Of a stretch of DNA of 64,000 nucleotides, positions 36,750 through 46,995 are shown one piece after another (position 1 is the stretch's first letter; every line of letters starts with the position of its first letter). The stretch spans positions 1,550,001 to 1,614,000 of the forward strand of contig NZ_CP063195.1 of assembly GCF_028609885.1 (NCBI RefSeq), in the 5' to 3' direction. The stretch comes from Corynebacterium jeikeium (GTDB lineage Bacteria > Actinomycetota > Actinomycetes > Mycobacteriales > Mycobacteriaceae). The notes beneath the pieces were generated by a model that worked only from the letters and a program-made list of their open reading frames with translations, made no database searches and was not told the origin of the DNA. The translations under genes and the position numbers were made by a program.

Positions 36750-39497
36750 ATGCATGTTTCACACCTCCAGCCCGATGCAATGATCCGCGTCCGTGACGCA
36801 CACTTGCGGAACCTCAAGCACCAGGACGTTTCGCTGCCCCGTAACGCCCTGGTGGCGGTGACGGGCGTATCTGGATCGGGAAAGTCCTCGCTGGCGTTTG
36901 GCACACTGCACGGTGAGGCTCAGCGGCGGTATCTAGAGTCCGTTGCGCCATTCGCCCGCCGACTGATCGGCGGGGCCGTCGACCCACGCGTGGGGTCCGT
37001 TGAAGGGCTCCCGCCGACGGTCGCATTACGACAGGGGGCGCAAGCGGGCGGGGCGCGTTCGACGGTGGGAACCGTATCAAACCTGTCGAACACGATCCGC
37101 CTACTGTATTCGCGTTGCGGCCAGTACCCGGCGGGCGTTCGCGAACGCCACGGCGGGCGACTGGATTCAGATAGCTTCTCCCCTAATACGACGGCGGGAA
37201 TGTGCCCAGAGTGTCAGGGCACGGGAGTCGTGCATGAGCCGACGGAGGAGTCCATGGTCCCAGATCCGTCGCTTTCCATCGACGAAGGGGCTATCGCCGC
37301 TTGGCCCGGCGCGTGGTTGGGGAAGAATTTCCGCGATATCGTCGCGGAGCTCGGTTTCCCTATGGACATTCCGTGGCGGGAGATCCCAAAGGCCGACCGA
37401 GATTGGATCCTTTACACCGATGAGCGGCCGGTGGTGACGATTCACCCTCACCGGGGTGCGGATCAGATTCAGCGGACGTATGAGGGCACTTGGCGTTCGG
37501 TGGCCTCTTATCTGCGGAAGACGTTGGCAGAGACGGGTTCCGATTCCACGCGACGCCGCGTCTTGTCGTTTATGAAGTCTTCCCGCTGTGGGGTGTGCGA
37601 TGGTCGTCGACTTATTGTCGACGCCCTTTCCGTGGGTTACCTCGGCCTTCCCATCGATAGCCTTGGGGCGCTTCCTCTGGAAGACGTTCTCTCTCGCTTC
37701 GCTGAGCGCCGTGCCTCTATGCCCGCAGACACTGCCCGCGGACAGGCCGATATCTACGCCACAACTGGGCGAAGACTAGCGCAGCACGCGCCAGCCGGCG
37801 GGGATTCCAGCGCGGCCGCGGAAGCGGAGCGAATCCTGCTGAGCCAGGCGATTCCTACGCTGGAGTCAGTGGTGGATCTCGGTTTGGGGCATCTGAGCCT
37901 GGATCGTGCCACGTCTACCCTGTCGGCAGGTGAGCTGCAGCGTTTGCGGTTGGCATCTCAGCTGCGGTCGGGGCTTTTCGGAGTGGCATACGTTTTGGAC
38001 GAGCCGTCCGCGGGCTTGCACCCTGAGGAGCGCCGAGCCGTGATGCGGCTGATTCGCGGTTTCCTGGACGCAGGCAATAGTGTCCTGCTGGTGGAGCACG
38101 ACATGCACCTGGTGGCGGAGGCCGATTGGATCGTCGACGTCGGCCCGGGCGCGGGCGAACTCGGCGGCAAAATCCTCTACTCCGGCCCAGCCGGGGATTC
38201 CAGCGCGGACGCGAATGCAGCCGGGACTGGTATGGAGGCTGCCGACCACGCTGATGGTTGCCGTGCTAAAGACTGCCGTTGCTCTGAAACCGGCGGCGTT
38301 GGCGGTCCGGACGTCGCCGGCAACGCTGGCGGTCCGGACGTCGCCGGCGGCGCGGGCCTGGCCGGGCTGGATTGCCCCACCGGGCGGGCCCTCGCCGCCG
38401 GGCCACTGAAACTGACCACTGACGCCGAAGCGCGCACCCCCTCCGGCACTCTCAGCCTCACGGACATCAACGAACGCACCCTGAAAAGCCTCGACGTGAA
38501 ATTCGGCCTCGGCACATTCACCGCGATCACGGGCGTCTCGGGCTCCGGCAAGTCCACGCTTCTGTACACGCTGGCCAACTCACTGCGCGAACGGGTGAAG
38601 ACATCGGTCGACGACGGAGACGTGGCGTCAAAAAGTAAGGGCCCCGCAGAAAAAACAGGCTCCGCAAGAGCAACAACGGTCGAACTCAGCGCAGACCTCA
38701 ACTCAGACATTGCCATCAACCGGTTGGTGCAAATCTCACAAAAGCCCATCGGCCGGACACCCAGATCCTGCCTCGCAACCTACACCGGACTATTCGACCG
38801 CGTACGGAAACTCTTCGCACAGACCGACGAAGCGAAACGGCGTGGCTGGACCGTCTCCCGGTTCTCGTACAACGTCACCCAAGGACGCTGCCCCACCTGC
38901 AGTGGAGAAGGGCAAATTGAAGTCGAGCTAGTGTTCCTGCCCGGCAGCTACACTCCCTGTCCCGACTGTCACGGCGCACGCTACAACTCTGAAACGCTGG
39001 AAGTCACCTGGAACGGGCGGACGATCGCGGACGTGCTGGAGCTCACCGTCGCTGAAGCGCGGGAGGTCTTCGCCGATGAAGAGGCAATCGCCCGGGCGCT
39101 GCGAGCTCTGTCGGCTGTCGGGTTGGATTACCTCCGGCTCGGGCAGCCGGCCACGGAGCTGTCCGGCGGCGAGGCCCAGCGAATCAAGTTGGCCACGGAG
39201 CTGCAGCGGGCTCAGCGGGGGCATACCGTGTACCTCATGGATGAGCCGACCACCGGCCTCCACCCCGCAGACGTGGATTTGCTGATGACGGAACTCCAGC
39301 GGTTGGTCAACAACGGCAACACCGTGGTGGTTGTGGAGCATGACATGCGGGTTGCCGCACAGGCAGACCGGGTTCTGGAAATGGGCCCGGGAGCCGGCGC
39401 GCGGGGTGGTCAGGTTGTGGCAGACGGAAGCCCCGCCACAGTGGCTCAAACGGACACCGCGACGGGGCGAGTATTAGCGGAAAGGAGCTCTAGCTAG
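36750..39497 (+). CDS. UvrA-like ATPase (UvrA2 / drug-resistance type)
   Basis: The 915-residue tandem ABC ATPase resembles UvrA: two Walker A motifs (GVSGSGKSS ~40 and GVSGSGKST ~592), zinc-finger cysteine pairs (CPECQGTG, CPTCSGEG...CPDCHGARYN), two signature motifs (LSAGELQRLRL and LSGGEAQRIKLA) and Walker B/switch His sequences. It is shorter than housekeeping UvrA, and the region before the first signature appears reduced, as in UvrA2 paralogues linked to DNA-binding antibiotic tolerance. A Gly-rich insert with repeated GGPDVAG separates the halves. ATG 36750 has TAGGGT (36737-36742) 7 nt upstream. Role in repair or drug resistance is not decidable from sequence. Confidence 0.85.
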   Translation: MHVSHLQPDAMIRVRDAHLRNLKHQDVSLPRNALVAVTGVSGSGKSSLAFGTLHGEAQRRYLESVAPFARRLIGGAVDPRVGSVEGLPPTVALRQGAQAGGARSTVGTVSNLSNTIRLLYSRCGQYPAGVRERHGGRLDSDSFSPNTTAGMCPECQGTGVVHEPTEESMVPDPSLSIDEGAIAAWPGAWLGKNFRDIVAELGFPMDIPWREIPKADRDWILYTDERPVVTIHPHRGADQIQRTYEGTWRSVASYLRKTLAETGSDSTRRRVLSFMKSSRCGVCDGRRLIVDALSVGYLGLPIDSLGALPLEDVLSRFAERRASMPADTARGQADIYATTGRRLAQHAPAGGDSSAAAEAERILLSQAIPTLESVVDLGLGHLSLDRATSTLSAGELQRLRLASQLRSGLFGVAYVLDEPSAGLHPEERRAVMRLIRGFLDAGNSVLLVEHDMHLVAEADWIVDVGPGAGELGGKILYSGPAGDSSADANAAGTGMEAADHADGCRAKDCRCSETGGVGGPDVAGNAGGPDVAGGAGLAGLDCPTGRALAAGPLKLTTDAEARTPSGTLSLTDINERTLKSLDVKFGLGTFTAITGVSGSGKSTLLYTLANSLRERVKTSVDDGDVASKSKGPAEKTGSARATTVELSADLNSDIAINRLVQISQKPIGRTPRSCLATYTGLFDRVRKLFAQTDEAKRRGWTVSRFSYNVTQGRCPTCSGEGQIEVELVFLPGSYTPCPDCHGARYNSETLEVTWNGRTIADVLELTVAEAREVFADEEAIARALRALSAVGLDYLRLGQPATELSGGEAQRIKLATELQRAQRGHTVYLMDEPTTGLHPADVDLLMTELQRLVNNGNTVVVVEHDMRVAAQADRVLEMGPGAGARGGQVVADGSPATVAQTDTATGRVLAERSSS

Positions 39498-40846
39498 TTG
39501 AACGGGTTTCCTCCGCCGACGCCGAGCCAAAGCGCGGCGGTAGCCGCCGCTGCGACGACAAAGAAGATCCATGCAGAAGCCAACGGTCGGGTTGCCCATC
39601 CCCTGCTGCGGTCGAGGCTGATCCGGCCGGGGCCGAGGAAGATGAGGCTTATTGACGCCACCGTCAGCGCCGCCCAAAGCTGGACGTAAGGGTTCAGGCC
39701 GTATGGCCATAGGGTTCCCTGGAAGCTATCGAGGTTATGGAATGCCATAAAGCCGCTCACAATGGTGGCGAGTGCCGCGCCGAATGGCGTGACTAGACCG
39801 AGGAGCAGCAAACCGCCGGCGACAACTTCAGCGACGGGGATTCCAATGGCAAGGATGTCGGTGAAGTTGTAGTTCTCCAGTTGGCTCTGGAATACGTCAA
39901 CGCCCGGGTCTCCTCCGAACGCGAATAGTGTCTGCAGGCCGCGTACCAGGAGGTACGCGCCCAGCACTGCGCGCAGGATGAATAGTCCAAAACTGGTGGT
40001 CCCGCGCTTAACTTCCGCGACTGCACCGGCTGCATCTGTGCCCGCCGCAGCCGCCGCGTTGCGGTCTCCGTTGGCCGCGTCGCGGCCATCGCCAGCGACA
40101 CCAGCATCAGCAGCCGTGTCAGCGTCAGCGGCAGTGCCGGCGGCAACGCCAGTGCCCGCTGCTCCGGCTCCAGCGGCGGCAACGCCAGTGCCCGCGTTGT
40201 TCGTCGCCGGCCGGCTGAAGGCCTGATCATTGGCTGGAGCGTTGTCCCGCTCCGCCGGTTTGGCGTCATCAACCTTGCCCCAACGATCGGACGGACCGTC
40301 GGTATGCCCAGAATCAACGCGTGCGCCGGCATTTGAGTCAGCCCCAGCCGGACCAGCGCCTGCAGCGGGCTGAGAGGCGTCAAGTTTCGAGAGATCTACT
40401 TCCGGCTCAGACGGACGGCTCTCAATGCGCTGCGGACGCGCCCGACCGAGCACAGCGTAAATGTCCCGCTTGGCGGGCTTCTCCTCAATCGGAGTCCCAG
40501 CCTCTGGAGTGTCCGCCTCGACCGGCGCTGACGTTTTCGGCTGCTCCGCAGCTACTCCGGAGGCCTTGTCCGGCTCTCGGACATCAGACTTGGCATCCCC
40601 TGCTGCTGACGATTCCACAATCTCCTCGCCGACTGTTTCCTCGCTGACTGTTTCCTTGCCGTCAGCTTCCTCGCCGGGCTTCTCAATTTTGGTCGCCTTA
40701 GCGGGAGTTGCGGAGCCGGCGGGCTTTTGCGCATCCCGACGGTAGACGGGCACGTCAATATCGTTGTTCAGGTCGTCCGCTAGATCGTCTGCGGAGTTGC
40801 CGAACAAAGCGTCGTCTGGATTGTTGGGCTTCGCGTTGTTATTCAC
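39494..40846 (-). CDS. DoxX-family membrane protein with long disordered N-terminus
   Basis: The 450-residue product has ~295 residues of acidic, Ala/Asp/Pro-rich low complexity followed by a DoxX domain with four to five membrane helices (FILRAVLGAYLLVRGLQTLF, VAEVVAGGLLLLGLVTPFG and others). DoxX proteins are linked to membrane redox or sulfur handling, but the function here is unknown. I start at GTG 40846, where TAGTCT (40854-40859) is 7 nt upstream; an ATG 45 bp earlier is less likely. Its stop overlaps the uvrA-like stop by 4 bp in a convergent arrangement. A RDIYAVLGR segment sits in the disordered part. Confidence 0.82.
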   Translation of the reverse strand: MNNNAKPNNPDDALFGNSADDLADDLNNDIDVPVYRRDAQKPAGSATPAKATKIEKPGEEADGKETVSEETVGEEIVESSAAGDAKSDVREPDKASGVAAEQPKTSAPVEADTPEAGTPIEEKPAKRDIYAVLGRARPQRIESRPSEPEVDLSKLDASQPAAGAGPAGADSNAGARVDSGHTDGPSDRWGKVDDAKPAERDNAPANDQAFSRPATNNAGTGVAAAGAGAAGTGVAAGTAADADTAADAGVAGDGRDAANGDRNAAAAAGTDAAGAVAEVKRGTTSFGLFILRAVLGAYLLVRGLQTLFAFGGDPGVDVFQSQLENYNFTDILAIGIPVAEVVAGGLLLLGLVTPFGAALATIVSGFMAFHNLDSFQGTLWPYGLNPYVQLWAALTVASISLIFLGPGRISLDRSRGWATRPLASAWIFFVVAAAATAALWLGVGGGNPFN

Positions 40847-40927
40847 GCTCCCCAGACTATTCTGACCAGCACGATTTGTGCGGGAGGTCACTCGGCATGT
40901 CTCCGAGCAGACGGCGGATGCGCGCCG

Positions 40928-42445
40928 CTAGCTGAGCTTCTTAGCGATCAGCTGGTTGACCTGTGCTGGGTCTGCCTTGCCCTTGGTGGCCTTCATGACA
41001 GCACCGACAATCGCACCGGTAACCTTCTTATTGCCTGCACGGTACTTTTCAACGATGTCCGGGTTTGCGGCCAGGGCTTCGTCAACTGCCGCTTCGATGG
41101 CGCCGTCATCGCGCACAACTTCCAGACCGCGCGCTGCGACGACCTCGTCGACGTCGCCTTCGCCCGCGAGCACTCCGTCGACTGCCTGACGTGCAAGCTT
41201 GGTGGTGAGCTTGCCTTCGTTTACTAGTGACGCCACCCGCGCCACCTGAGTCGGCGTGATGTCGAGACCGGAAAGCTCTACACCTTGTTCGTTTGCCTTG
41301 CCTGCGAGGTAGGAGACCCACCAGGAGCGAGCTTCGTCGGGCTTGGCGCCTGCTTCAACGGTGTCGACGACGAGGTCCAGTGCACCGGCGTTGACTAGGT
41401 CGCGCATTTCTTCGTCCTTCAGGCCCCACTCCTCCTGGATGCGGGCGCGGCGGATCCACGGCATTTCCGGCAGGGTGGCCCGGATTTCTTCGACCCACTC
41501 GGCGGGTGCGAGTACGGGCGGCAGGTCCGGGTCGTTGAAGTAGCGGTAGTCCGCCATGGTTTCCTTCGGGCGTCCTTTGGAGGTGGTGCCGTCGGTTTCC
41601 TGGTAGTGGCGGGTTTCCTGAACGATCTCCACGTCGTTGACGAGGCAAGCTGCCTGGCGCTGCATTTCAAAGCGCACGGCCTGCTCGACGGACTTCAGTG
41701 AGTTGATGTTCTTCGTTTCGGTGCGCGTGCCGTATTCGGTGGTGCCGACGGGGCGCAGGGACAGGTTGGAGTCCACGCGCATGGAGCCTTGATCCATACG
41801 TGCATCGGAAACGCCCAGTGCCTTGACGAGGTCGCGCAGCGCGGAAACGTATGCCTTCGCAACTTCTGGCGCGCGTTCGCCGGCGCCCTCGATGGGCTTG
41901 GTAACAATCTCGATTAGTGGCACGCCTGCGCGGTTGCAGTCCACCAGGGAGGCGGTGGCGCCGTGGATGCGGCCGTCTGCGCCGCCGAGGTGGGTCAGCT
42001 TGCCGGTGTCTTCTTCCATGTGCGCGCGCTCAATCTCCACGCGCCATTCGGTGCCGTCCTCCAGCACGACGTCCAGGTATCCGTCGTAGGCGATGGGCTC
42101 GTCGTACTGGGAGATCTGGTAGTTCTTCGGCTGATCTGGGTAGAAGTAGTTCTTACGTGCGAAGCGGGACTTCGGAGCAATTTCGCAGTTCAGCGCCAGA
42201 CCGATCTTGATGGCCCACTCCACGCCGAGCTTGTTGACGACTGGCAGTGCGCCTGGCAGGCCGAGGCTGCATGGGTCAACGTTGCTGTTTGGCGCGTCGC
42301 CGAATTCCGCGGAGGACGTGGAGAACATTTTCGTCTTCGTGGCAAGTTCGACGTGAACTTCCATGCCCATTACCGGGTCGAAGTGCTCCAGCACTTCGTC
42401 GAAGTCCATCACATCATCGGAGTAATCGTAGACAGGCGCAGTCAT
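40928..42445 (-). CDS. gatB: Asp/Glu-tRNA amidotransferase subunit B
   Basis: The 505-residue subunit binds misacylated tRNA and phosphorylates the glutamyl group for amidation by GatA. The signature [17 protein letters not shown] opens the domain, with zinc/Mg region [13 protein letters not shown] and [23 protein letters not shown]. The tail ends with the YqeY-like tRNA-binding domain. ATG 42445 has TAAGAT (42453-42458) 7 nt upstream; longer N-terminal extensions are spurious. gatA and gatC lie ~5 kb away on the same strand. With GltX and tRNA-Gln they give indirect Gln-tRNA formation. Confidence 0.96.
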   Translation of the reverse strand: MTAPVYDYSDDVMDFDEVLEHFDPVMGMEVHVELATKTKMFSTSSAEFGDAPNSNVDPCSLGLPGALPVVNKLGVEWAIKIGLALNCEIAPKSRFARKNYFYPDQPKNYQISQYDEPIAYDGYLDVVLEDGTEWRVEIERAHMEEDTGKLTHLGGADGRIHGATASLVDCNRAGVPLIEIVTKPIEGAGERAPEVAKAYVSALRDLVKALGVSDARMDQGSMRVDSNLSLRPVGTTEYGTRTETKNINSLKSVEQAVRFEMQRQAACLVNDVEIVQETRHYQETDGTTSKGRPKETMADYRYFNDPDLPPVLAPAEWVEEIRATLPEMPWIRRARIQEEWGLKDEEMRDLVNAGALDLVVDTVEAGAKPDEARSWWVSYLAGKANEQGVELSGLDITPTQVARVASLVNEGKLTTKLARQAVDGVLAGEGDVDEVVAARGLEVVRDDGAIEAAVDEALAANPDIVEKYRAGNKKVTGAIVGAVMKATKGKADPAQVNQLIAKKLS

Positions 42446-42672
42446 GCCAGCCATCTTAATACGTCCCCGTGGCTGTGTGGCGTTAGGGTCGCTGGGCACT
42501 GCCCCGCCGGGCGCCAAAGGCTGTCCCGGCTCTATACGTCCTGGCACCCCCAACGCGGTTGCACTGCATGCCGGCACCGCGCCGGCCCAGCCTTCGAAAA
42601 CCTCGACATCTTCGCGACGTGTACGTGTCAGCACGGCAACACGGCAACGCAGCTCCGCGTCTGCCTCGCGTT

Positions 42673-44058
42673 TCAGTGCCCCGGCGGTTCGCCGCGTCCC
42701 GGCGGGTTCGGCGGTTCGCCGCGTCCCGTCGTTTCGACACAGCCCGGCGAGCCTGGCGGCAGCCAGGTGACGCGCCCACTTATGCGCGCCATCCTCCCGC
42801 GGCCGCGTTGCCCGTTCACGCCATTGTGATACGCGCATAAGAGTGTCATGTTTTCAGGATTGGTTTCTCCGCCTTTCGCAAACTCCTGCAGGTGGTGAAC
42901 TTGGCATTCGCTCGCCGGACGCCCACATCCCGGCCAGGCACATCGCGTCGTTTCGGCTTCCAGCATTCGGCGTTGTTTTGGTGACGCCAACCGCTTCACC
43001 CGGTATAAATTCACCGGCCCTCGTTCCGGGGCTACCAGGGTGATGCGGTCTCCATCCTTCAGCATCACGTTTGCCGTCTTCGCCGCGTCCGCAACACCTG
43101 CCGCGCCGCCCGCCCCGTCGGTCACGCCGCCTCCGCGCCTTTTACCAAAGGGCTCAGCTTGAGCAGCACTATCAGGCGTAAGCCTCGGTGTCACCGTCGC
43201 GTCGGAGCCTCCGGCCTGGTCAACTCCGGCTGGGCCGACCGCTACCTCGCCGACCGCTACCTCGCCGACGACTGAGGCGTCGGCAACTCCAGCTGGGCCG
43301 GCCATTGCGTCGGCGACTGAGGCGTCGGCGATTGGGCCCTCGGCAATTGAAGCGTCGGCAATTGGCGTGGATAGCTGGCGGGGAAACCCGGCGTCTTCTA
43401 GGCGACGGGCGACGTATTCCGCTCCGGTGAGGACAGCCCCATTGGTGGCCCGCAGCTCGATCTCATCCCCTTCGCCGCTGAGCACCTGCATATAGTCATC
43501 CAGGCTGACCACTACGTTTGTAGTCAGGGTGCTGCGTTGAACGATGCGATTCTCCGTGAGCCATGCCAGTGGGTCCAGGCGTGCGGACTCCCAGATCTCT
43601 GACATGCGATGCGACGGGCCGGTGAACTGGAGGGTGGTCTTCGTACCGTGCATAATGCGGCGTCCTCCGTCATCGGGCACACGTGGCCCCTGCATTTCGC
43701 GCCGCAGTTGCGTCGCACGGCGTGAAATCGCCGCATAATCTCCAGCGGTATTACAGAGCGTTTCGGTAAACACGTAACGCTGTTTGATCCTCAGCGTCCG
43801 TGCTCGCTCGGCGATTAGTATCAGCACGTCCAGCCCATGTCCGTTGCGCTGGGCAGCTTCCAGTGCCCGCTTCTTGTAACGCGAGTACGCCGCCCCGGAG
43901 AAGTGTTCCGCGGCCCGCGCCACACTCCGCGCATACTCGCGTTCCAGCGGCAGCTGTTCAGCGGGCTTGCCCATGGCTTCTGTCAGCAGCTCCACGCCGT
44001 GGCGCTGTGCGTCCACCACTTGGCGCTTAAGCTTCGCAAGCTGCTGCAACTTTTCCAT
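42673..44058 (-). CDS. HNH endonuclease-domain protein (DUF222 / 13E12 family)
   Basis: The 461-residue protein starts with the helical DUF222 region and ends with an HNH nuclease module: [17 protein letters not shown] ... [14 protein letters not shown] (~370-420), with zinc cysteines and catalytic His. This family is abundant and multi-copy in actinobacteria; roles are mostly unknown and some copies behave like mobile elements. A repetitive Ala/Val/Gly-rich insert (~230-300) separates the domains. The 3' end carries a ~27-bp tandem repeat (42681-42730) encoding GRGEPP. ATG 44058 has TAGCGT (44066-44071) 7 nt upstream. The 227-bp gap after the stop shows nothing I can identify. Confidence 0.85.
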   Translation of the reverse strand: MEKLQQLAKLKRQVVDAQRHGVELLTEAMGKPAEQLPLEREYARSVARAAEHFSGAAYSRYKKRALEAAQRNGHGLDVLILIAERARTLRIKQRYVFTETLCNTAGDYAAISRRATQLRREMQGPRVPDDGGRRIMHGTKTTLQFTGPSHRMSEIWESARLDPLAWLTENRIVQRSTLTTNVVVSLDDYMQVLSGEGDEIELRATNGAVLTGAEYVARRLEDAGFPRQLSTPIADASIAEGPIADASVADAMAGPAGVADASVVGEVAVGEVAVGPAGVDQAGGSDATVTPRLTPDSAAQAEPFGKRRGGGVTDGAGGAAGVADAAKTANVMLKDGDRITLVAPERGPVNLYRVKRLASPKQRRMLEAETTRCAWPGCGRPASECQVHHLQEFAKGGETNPENMTLLCAYHNGVNGQRGRGRMARISGRVTWLPPGSPGCVETTGRGEPPNPPGRGEPPGH

Positions 44059-44111
44059 GCCCCGAACGCTAAATCATGCGCCGATCTTTTGCCCCGCCCG
44101 GCGCAAACGCC

Positions 44112-44148
44112 TGTGGATAACTCGCTCCCTTCGGAAGCGTTTTCCACA
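44112..44148. promoter_or_regulatory. Two inverted DnaA-box-like 9-mers between hnh and pfkA
   Basis: TGTGGATAA (44112-44120) is the reverse complement of the consensus DnaA box TTATCCACA. TTTTCCACA (44140-44148) is a one-mismatch box in opposite orientation. They flank a small hairpin. No dnaA, dnaN or AT-rich unwinding region is here, so this is not an origin; chance is possible. A plus-strand TTGACA/TATCCT promoter-like pair (44166-44192) and a 17-codon ORF (44199-44252) lie beyond. Confidence 0.35.
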
Positions 44149-44371
44149 AGCATTTCAACTCCCCCTTGACAATCCCCGACAAGGCATATCCTGACTGGGT
44201 GCGTCCCCACAAGCCATGCTTCAAACAAGGCAAGCAGTGTGCCCCCGCCTAGCACTACACAGCACTGCCCTGATATTCGCGACACCGTCCAGCCCCTGCC
44301 TCTAGCTTTGGATGTGCCAGACGCAGTTGCCGAACCGCCGCTGCCCCCAGGCTGGCGTCCGCTGTCGGACG

Positions 44372-45400
44372 TTAGCCAAACAGCGAGCGTGCCGTTTCGT
44401 AGCGCTTCTCGGGAACTTCCTTCAGCGTGCCGACGGCCTCTTCAAAGTCGATCAGCTCGATGCTGCCGCCCTTCAGCGCAACCACCTTGCCGAAATCTCC
44501 CCGAATGGCGGCCTTGGTAGCATTCACGGCAAAGCGGGTTGCCAGAACGCGGTCGAACGCGGTGGGGGTTCCGCCGCGCTGGATGTGCCCCAGCACGGTG
44601 GAGCGCACGTCAGTATCCAGGCGGTTTTCGATCTCCTTGGCGATCAGCGCGGACATGTCTTGGAACTTCTCGTGGCCGAACTGGTCCACCTCGCGTTCTG
44701 CGACGTCCAGAGTTCCTTCCTTTGGCAGTGCGCCTTCGGCTACGACAATGATGCCGTACTTCTCCCCCAGCTGGAATCGACGAGCCATGCGGCGGCAGAC
44801 GTCATCGATGTCGAAGGGGAACTCCGGAATCAGAATCTCGTGCGCGCCACCGGCCATGCCCGCGTGCAGCGCGATCCAGCCGACGTGGCGCCCCATGACC
44901 TCCACGATCATCACGCGGTCGTGTGATTCGGCGGTGGTGTGCAGTCGATCGATTGCATCGGTAGCGACGGCGACGGCGGTGTCAAAGCCGAAGGTGTAGT
45001 CGGTTCCGTTGACGTCATTGTCAATGGTTTTCGGCACGCCGATTACTGGCACGCCGTTGTCGTGCAGGAAGCGCGCGCCTTTCAGAGTGCCTTCGCCGCC
45101 GATGGGAATCAGGGCGTCAATACCTGCATCCGCGAGGTTGGCTTTGACGCGGTCGATGCCGGCCATGAAGTCGTCGGGGTGCAGGCGTCCGGTGCCGAGG
45201 ATGGTGCCTCCGCGGCGCAGGATCCGGTCGATAAAGTCGTCGTCATACAGTTGCACACGACGGTCTTCCAGCAGCCCCTGCCAACCATCTTCGAATCCGA
45301 CGACGGTATGGCCTTCCCCGGCCGCTGTCCTCACGATGCCTCGGATAACGGCGTTCAATCCTGGGCAGTCTCCACCACTGGTCAAGGTCGCAATACGCAT
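44372..45400 (-). CDS. pfkA: 6-phosphofructokinase (ATP-dependent, group III type)
   Basis: The 342-residue enzyme phosphorylates fructose 6-phosphate in glycolysis. It has [15 protein letters not shown] at the ATP site, GGEGT with Gly104 retained (Asp there would mean pyrophosphate use), PKTIDNDV with Lys124 and the catalytic Asp127. The Gly104/Lys124 combination is typical of actinobacterial group III PFKs that use ATP. Fructose-phosphate residues follow ([28 protein letters not shown]). ATG 45400 has TAAACT (45408-45413) 7 nt upstream. A hairpin without a T-tract overlaps the stop. Confidence 0.96.
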   Translation of the reverse strand: MRIATLTSGGDCPGLNAVIRGIVRTAAGEGHTVVGFEDGWQGLLEDRRVQLYDDDFIDRILRRGGTILGTGRLHPDDFMAGIDRVKANLADAGIDALIPIGGEGTLKGARFLHDNGVPVIGVPKTIDNDVNGTDYTFGFDTAVAVATDAIDRLHTTAESHDRVMIVEVMGRHVGWIALHAGMAGGAHEILIPEFPFDIDDVCRRMARRFQLGEKYGIIVVAEGALPKEGTLDVAEREVDQFGHEKFQDMSALIAKEIENRLDTDVRSTVLGHIQRGGTPTAFDRVLATRFAVNATKAAIRGDFGKVVALKGGSIELIDFEEAVGTLKEVPEKRYETARSLFG

Positions 45401-45537
45401 GTTTTAAAGTTTAGCGATACCCCGCCGGATGTGCCGGGCGGCATGTTTTGTTGCATTTCCCGGGGCTTCGCCCGCACGGTTTTTCTTTTCGGGTCTTGCT
45501 GGCCGTTGCCGGTCTTTTTTGTTGAATTTTTTGACGC

Positions 45538-46995
45538 CTACTCGTCTCCGCGGCTGACCTCTGGCCTAGCCATGGCGGAAGCCACTGCGCCGAGGATCAG
45601 CATGATGGCCGCGGGTAGTAGGGAGTCGCCGAAGGCTTGGGGGCCAGCTACGCCGATCCGTGCTTGGACGACGGCGGCGATAACTGCGGCCCCTGTGACG
45701 GCGCCGAGTTGGCGGGTGGCGTTGTACATTCCAGAGCCCGCTCCGGCGAACTGGGGCGGCAGGTCGCGCAGGGTGGTGGTGGAGTTTGGAGCCCAGACGA
45801 AGGAGTTTCCGAATCCGAGGATCACGAAAGCCCCGATCATCATCCACAACGGCCGCTCAGGTCGCATAGAGAACACCAATGCAGCCACGCCCACGGCCAT
45901 CAGGCAGAACCCGGTGACGGCGAAGCGGCGGGGTTCGTAGCGGTCGACCAGTCGGCCGACGAACGGCGCCATAATTCCAGCGATAATGGCCATGGGAGTG
46001 ACGACGAGGGATGCCTTCAGCGGGCTGAAACGATGGACTTCCTGCAGGTACATCATCACTGGCACCATCATCCCGGCGACGGTGAAGCCCATCGTGAATA
46101 TGGAGGCGTTGCCGAATGCGAAGTGGCGGCGTGCGAATAGGGCGATCGGCACCAGCGCGCTACCTGCGGACAGGCGGGATTGCAGCCAGACGAAGGCCAC
46201 CAGCAGCGCCAGGCCTCCGAGCAGCAGCCCCCAGATCCATGGCGCCCAGCCGGCGGGATCGCCTTCTTGGATGCCGTAGATCACCATCGTCATCGCCACC
46301 ATGGAAAGCAAGATCGACGGCACGTTGATACGGTCCTCGGTTGGTTGGAACCGCGGCACCCAGCGGGCGACCATCACCACGGACAGCACGCCGATGGGCA
46401 CGTTGATGAAGAACACCCACTGCCAGGTTGCGTACTGGGTGATGAGGCCTCCGAGCAGCGGCCCGGCGAGCGTGGAGATTCCCGCCGTGGCACCCCAGAT
46501 GCCCAGTGCTGCCCCGCGCTTGTCGCGCGGGAAGATGCGGTTGATCACGCTCATGGTCTGGGGCGTCAATAAAGATCCGCCAATACCTTGCACGGCGCGG
46601 GCGGCGATCAGCGTATTGATGCTGCCGGCCAGTCCGCAGGCAAGCGACGAGAGCGTGAAGATCGTCATTCCCGCGATGTAGAGATTCTTCGGGCCGAAGC
46701 GGTCGCCGAGCCGGCCGGTGACCATCAGCGGCACCGCGAACGCCAGCAGGTAAGCACTGGTGACCCACAGCACTTTGCCGTAGTCGGCGTGCAGGTCGGC
46801 TTGGAATGCGGGCGTTGCGACGGCGACGATCGTTTGATCCAGCAGGATCATGAAGAAGCCGATGCACAGCGCCACGAGGGCGCGCCATGCTTGCGGCAGT
46901 GGAAGCGGCAGCACGGGGTAACTCCCGTCGCTCAGCTGGCTCTGCCGATCTTGTGCGCTCATCTGAGCGCGGCTCTGGGACTGAGCTGAATTCAT
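45538..46995 (-). CDS. MFS multidrug exporter (DHA2 / EmrB-QacA type)
   Basis: The 485-residue protein has about 14 hydrophobic segments. The family signatures LDQTIVAVATPAFQADL (motif D1), GRLGDRFGPKNLYIAG (motif A) and RAVQGIGGSLLTPQTMSVI (motif C-like) place it in the DHA2 drug:H+ antiporter group. It probably exports hydrophobic compounds across the inner membrane. Its ATG (46993-46995) overlaps the upstream Nudix stop (TAATG), so the pair could be coupled; TAGACT (47003-47008) 7 nt before the ATG also permits a separate leaderless mRNA. No regulator gene adjoins it. Confidence 0.9.
   Translation of the reverse strand: MNSAQSQSRAQMSAQDRQSQLSDGSYPVLPLPLPQAWRALVALCIGFFMILLDQTIVAVATPAFQADLHADYGKVLWVTSAYLLAFAVPLMVTGRLGDRFGPKNLYIAGMTIFTLSSLACGLAGSINTLIAARAVQGIGGSLLTPQTMSVINRIFPRDKRGAALGIWGATAGISTLAGPLLGGLITQYATWQWVFFINVPIGVLSVVMVARWVPRFQPTEDRINVPSILLSMVAMTMVIYGIQEGDPAGWAPWIWGLLLGGLALLVAFVWLQSRLSAGSALVPIALFARRHFAFGNASIFTMGFTVAGMMVPVMMYLQEVHRFSPLKASLVVTPMAIIAGIMAPFVGRLVDRYEPRRFAVTGFCLMAVGVAALVFSMRPERPLWMMIGAFVILGFGNSFVWAPNSTTTLRDLPPQFAGAGSGMYNATRQLGAVTGAAVIAAVVQARIGVAGPQAFGDSLLPAAIMLILGAVASAMARPEVSRGDE

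Noticed and set aside
44112..44148. Chromosomal origin
   Set aside because: Only two DnaA-like boxes, no AT-rich region and no dnaA or dnaN nearby.
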